Shown here: positions 5,639 through 5,683 of the stretch, one piece after another
How the letters are laid out: each line of letters begins with the position of its first letter
Numbering within the stretch: position 1 is the first letter of the stretch
NCBI GenBank assembly: GCA_009787075.1
Contig: WRGS01000117.1
Coordinates: 1-5,683, forward strand
Length of the DNA: 5,683 nt
From: Paludibacter sp.
GTDB taxonomy: Bacteria > Bacteroidota > Bacteroidia > Bacteroidales > Paludibacteraceae
Reading direction: 5' to 3'
The notes under the pieces: model-generated
Databases searched by the model: none
What the model saw: only the letters and a program-made list of their open reading frames with translations
Told to the model about the DNA's origin: nothing
Made by a program: the position numbers and the translations under genes

Positions 5639-5683
5639 ATGAAATTCCTTATTGCATATCTAACAAATCTTTTTTCTTTTCTG
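5639..5683 (+). CDS. Partial CDS start (runs off the right edge)
   Basis: ATG at 5639 opens 15 codons with no stop to the window edge, encoding MKFLIAYLTNLFSFL. A lysine followed by a hydrophobic run suggests a signal peptide or a first membrane helix. The preceding bases are A/C-rich (ACAAACAAACAACAA), a common kind of Bacteroidota leader without a Shine-Dalgarno sequence. The start is divergent from the operon at 5356. Too little remains to name the product. Confidence 0.5.
   Translation, partial: MKFLIAYLTNLFSFL

Overview
The window looks like an ordinary chromosomal piece from an AT-rich member of the Bacteroidota. Three things point there. Several gene starts are preceded by an exact TAnnTTTG element, the -7 box of Bacteroidota promoters. 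Start codons lack Shine-Dalgarno sequences. The protein set (a 410-residue ClpX, a DUF6427-like membrane protein, an MBL hydrolase beginning with a GGAxFGVVPK motif, a CYTH phosphatase) matches family forms I know from that phylum. Species cannot be told from the sequence. No rRNA, tRNA, CRISPR array, insertion sequence or phage gene was seen.

Layout from left to right. At 1-85 (minus) is the probable N-terminus of a small membrane protein leaving the window. Positions 86-262 are a non-coding gap with an unassigned plus-strand promoter-like box. clpX occupies 263-1495 (minus). A 124-bp divergent promoter region separates it from a polytopic membrane protein at 1620-2633 (plus). That gene meets an MBL-fold hydrolase (2620-3477, minus) tail to tail with a 14-bp overlap. 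The hydrolase is the last gene of a likely three-gene minus-strand operon: CNNM/CBS/CorC membrane protein (4055-5356), then CYTH phosphatase (3524-4015), then MBL hydrolase, with gaps of 39 and 46 bp and one clear promoter box upstream of the first gene. Positions 5357-5638 hold that promoter and a cluster of related AT-rich palindromes. A plus-strand gene probably starts at 5639 and leaves the window.

How the genes work together. ClpX is the protein-unfolding ATPase of the ClpXP protease, here away from clpP and under its own promoter. The operon joins a membrane protein of the Mg2+ transporter/hemolysin superfamily with two soluble hydrolases, one of which (CYTH) normally needs Mg2+ and acts on triphosphates. 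A shared pathway is possible but not shown.

I found no convincing new multi-gene system. The two observations most worth a second look are the altered ion-site motifs in the CNNM domain of the 433-residue protein and the palindrome cluster in the right intergenic region.
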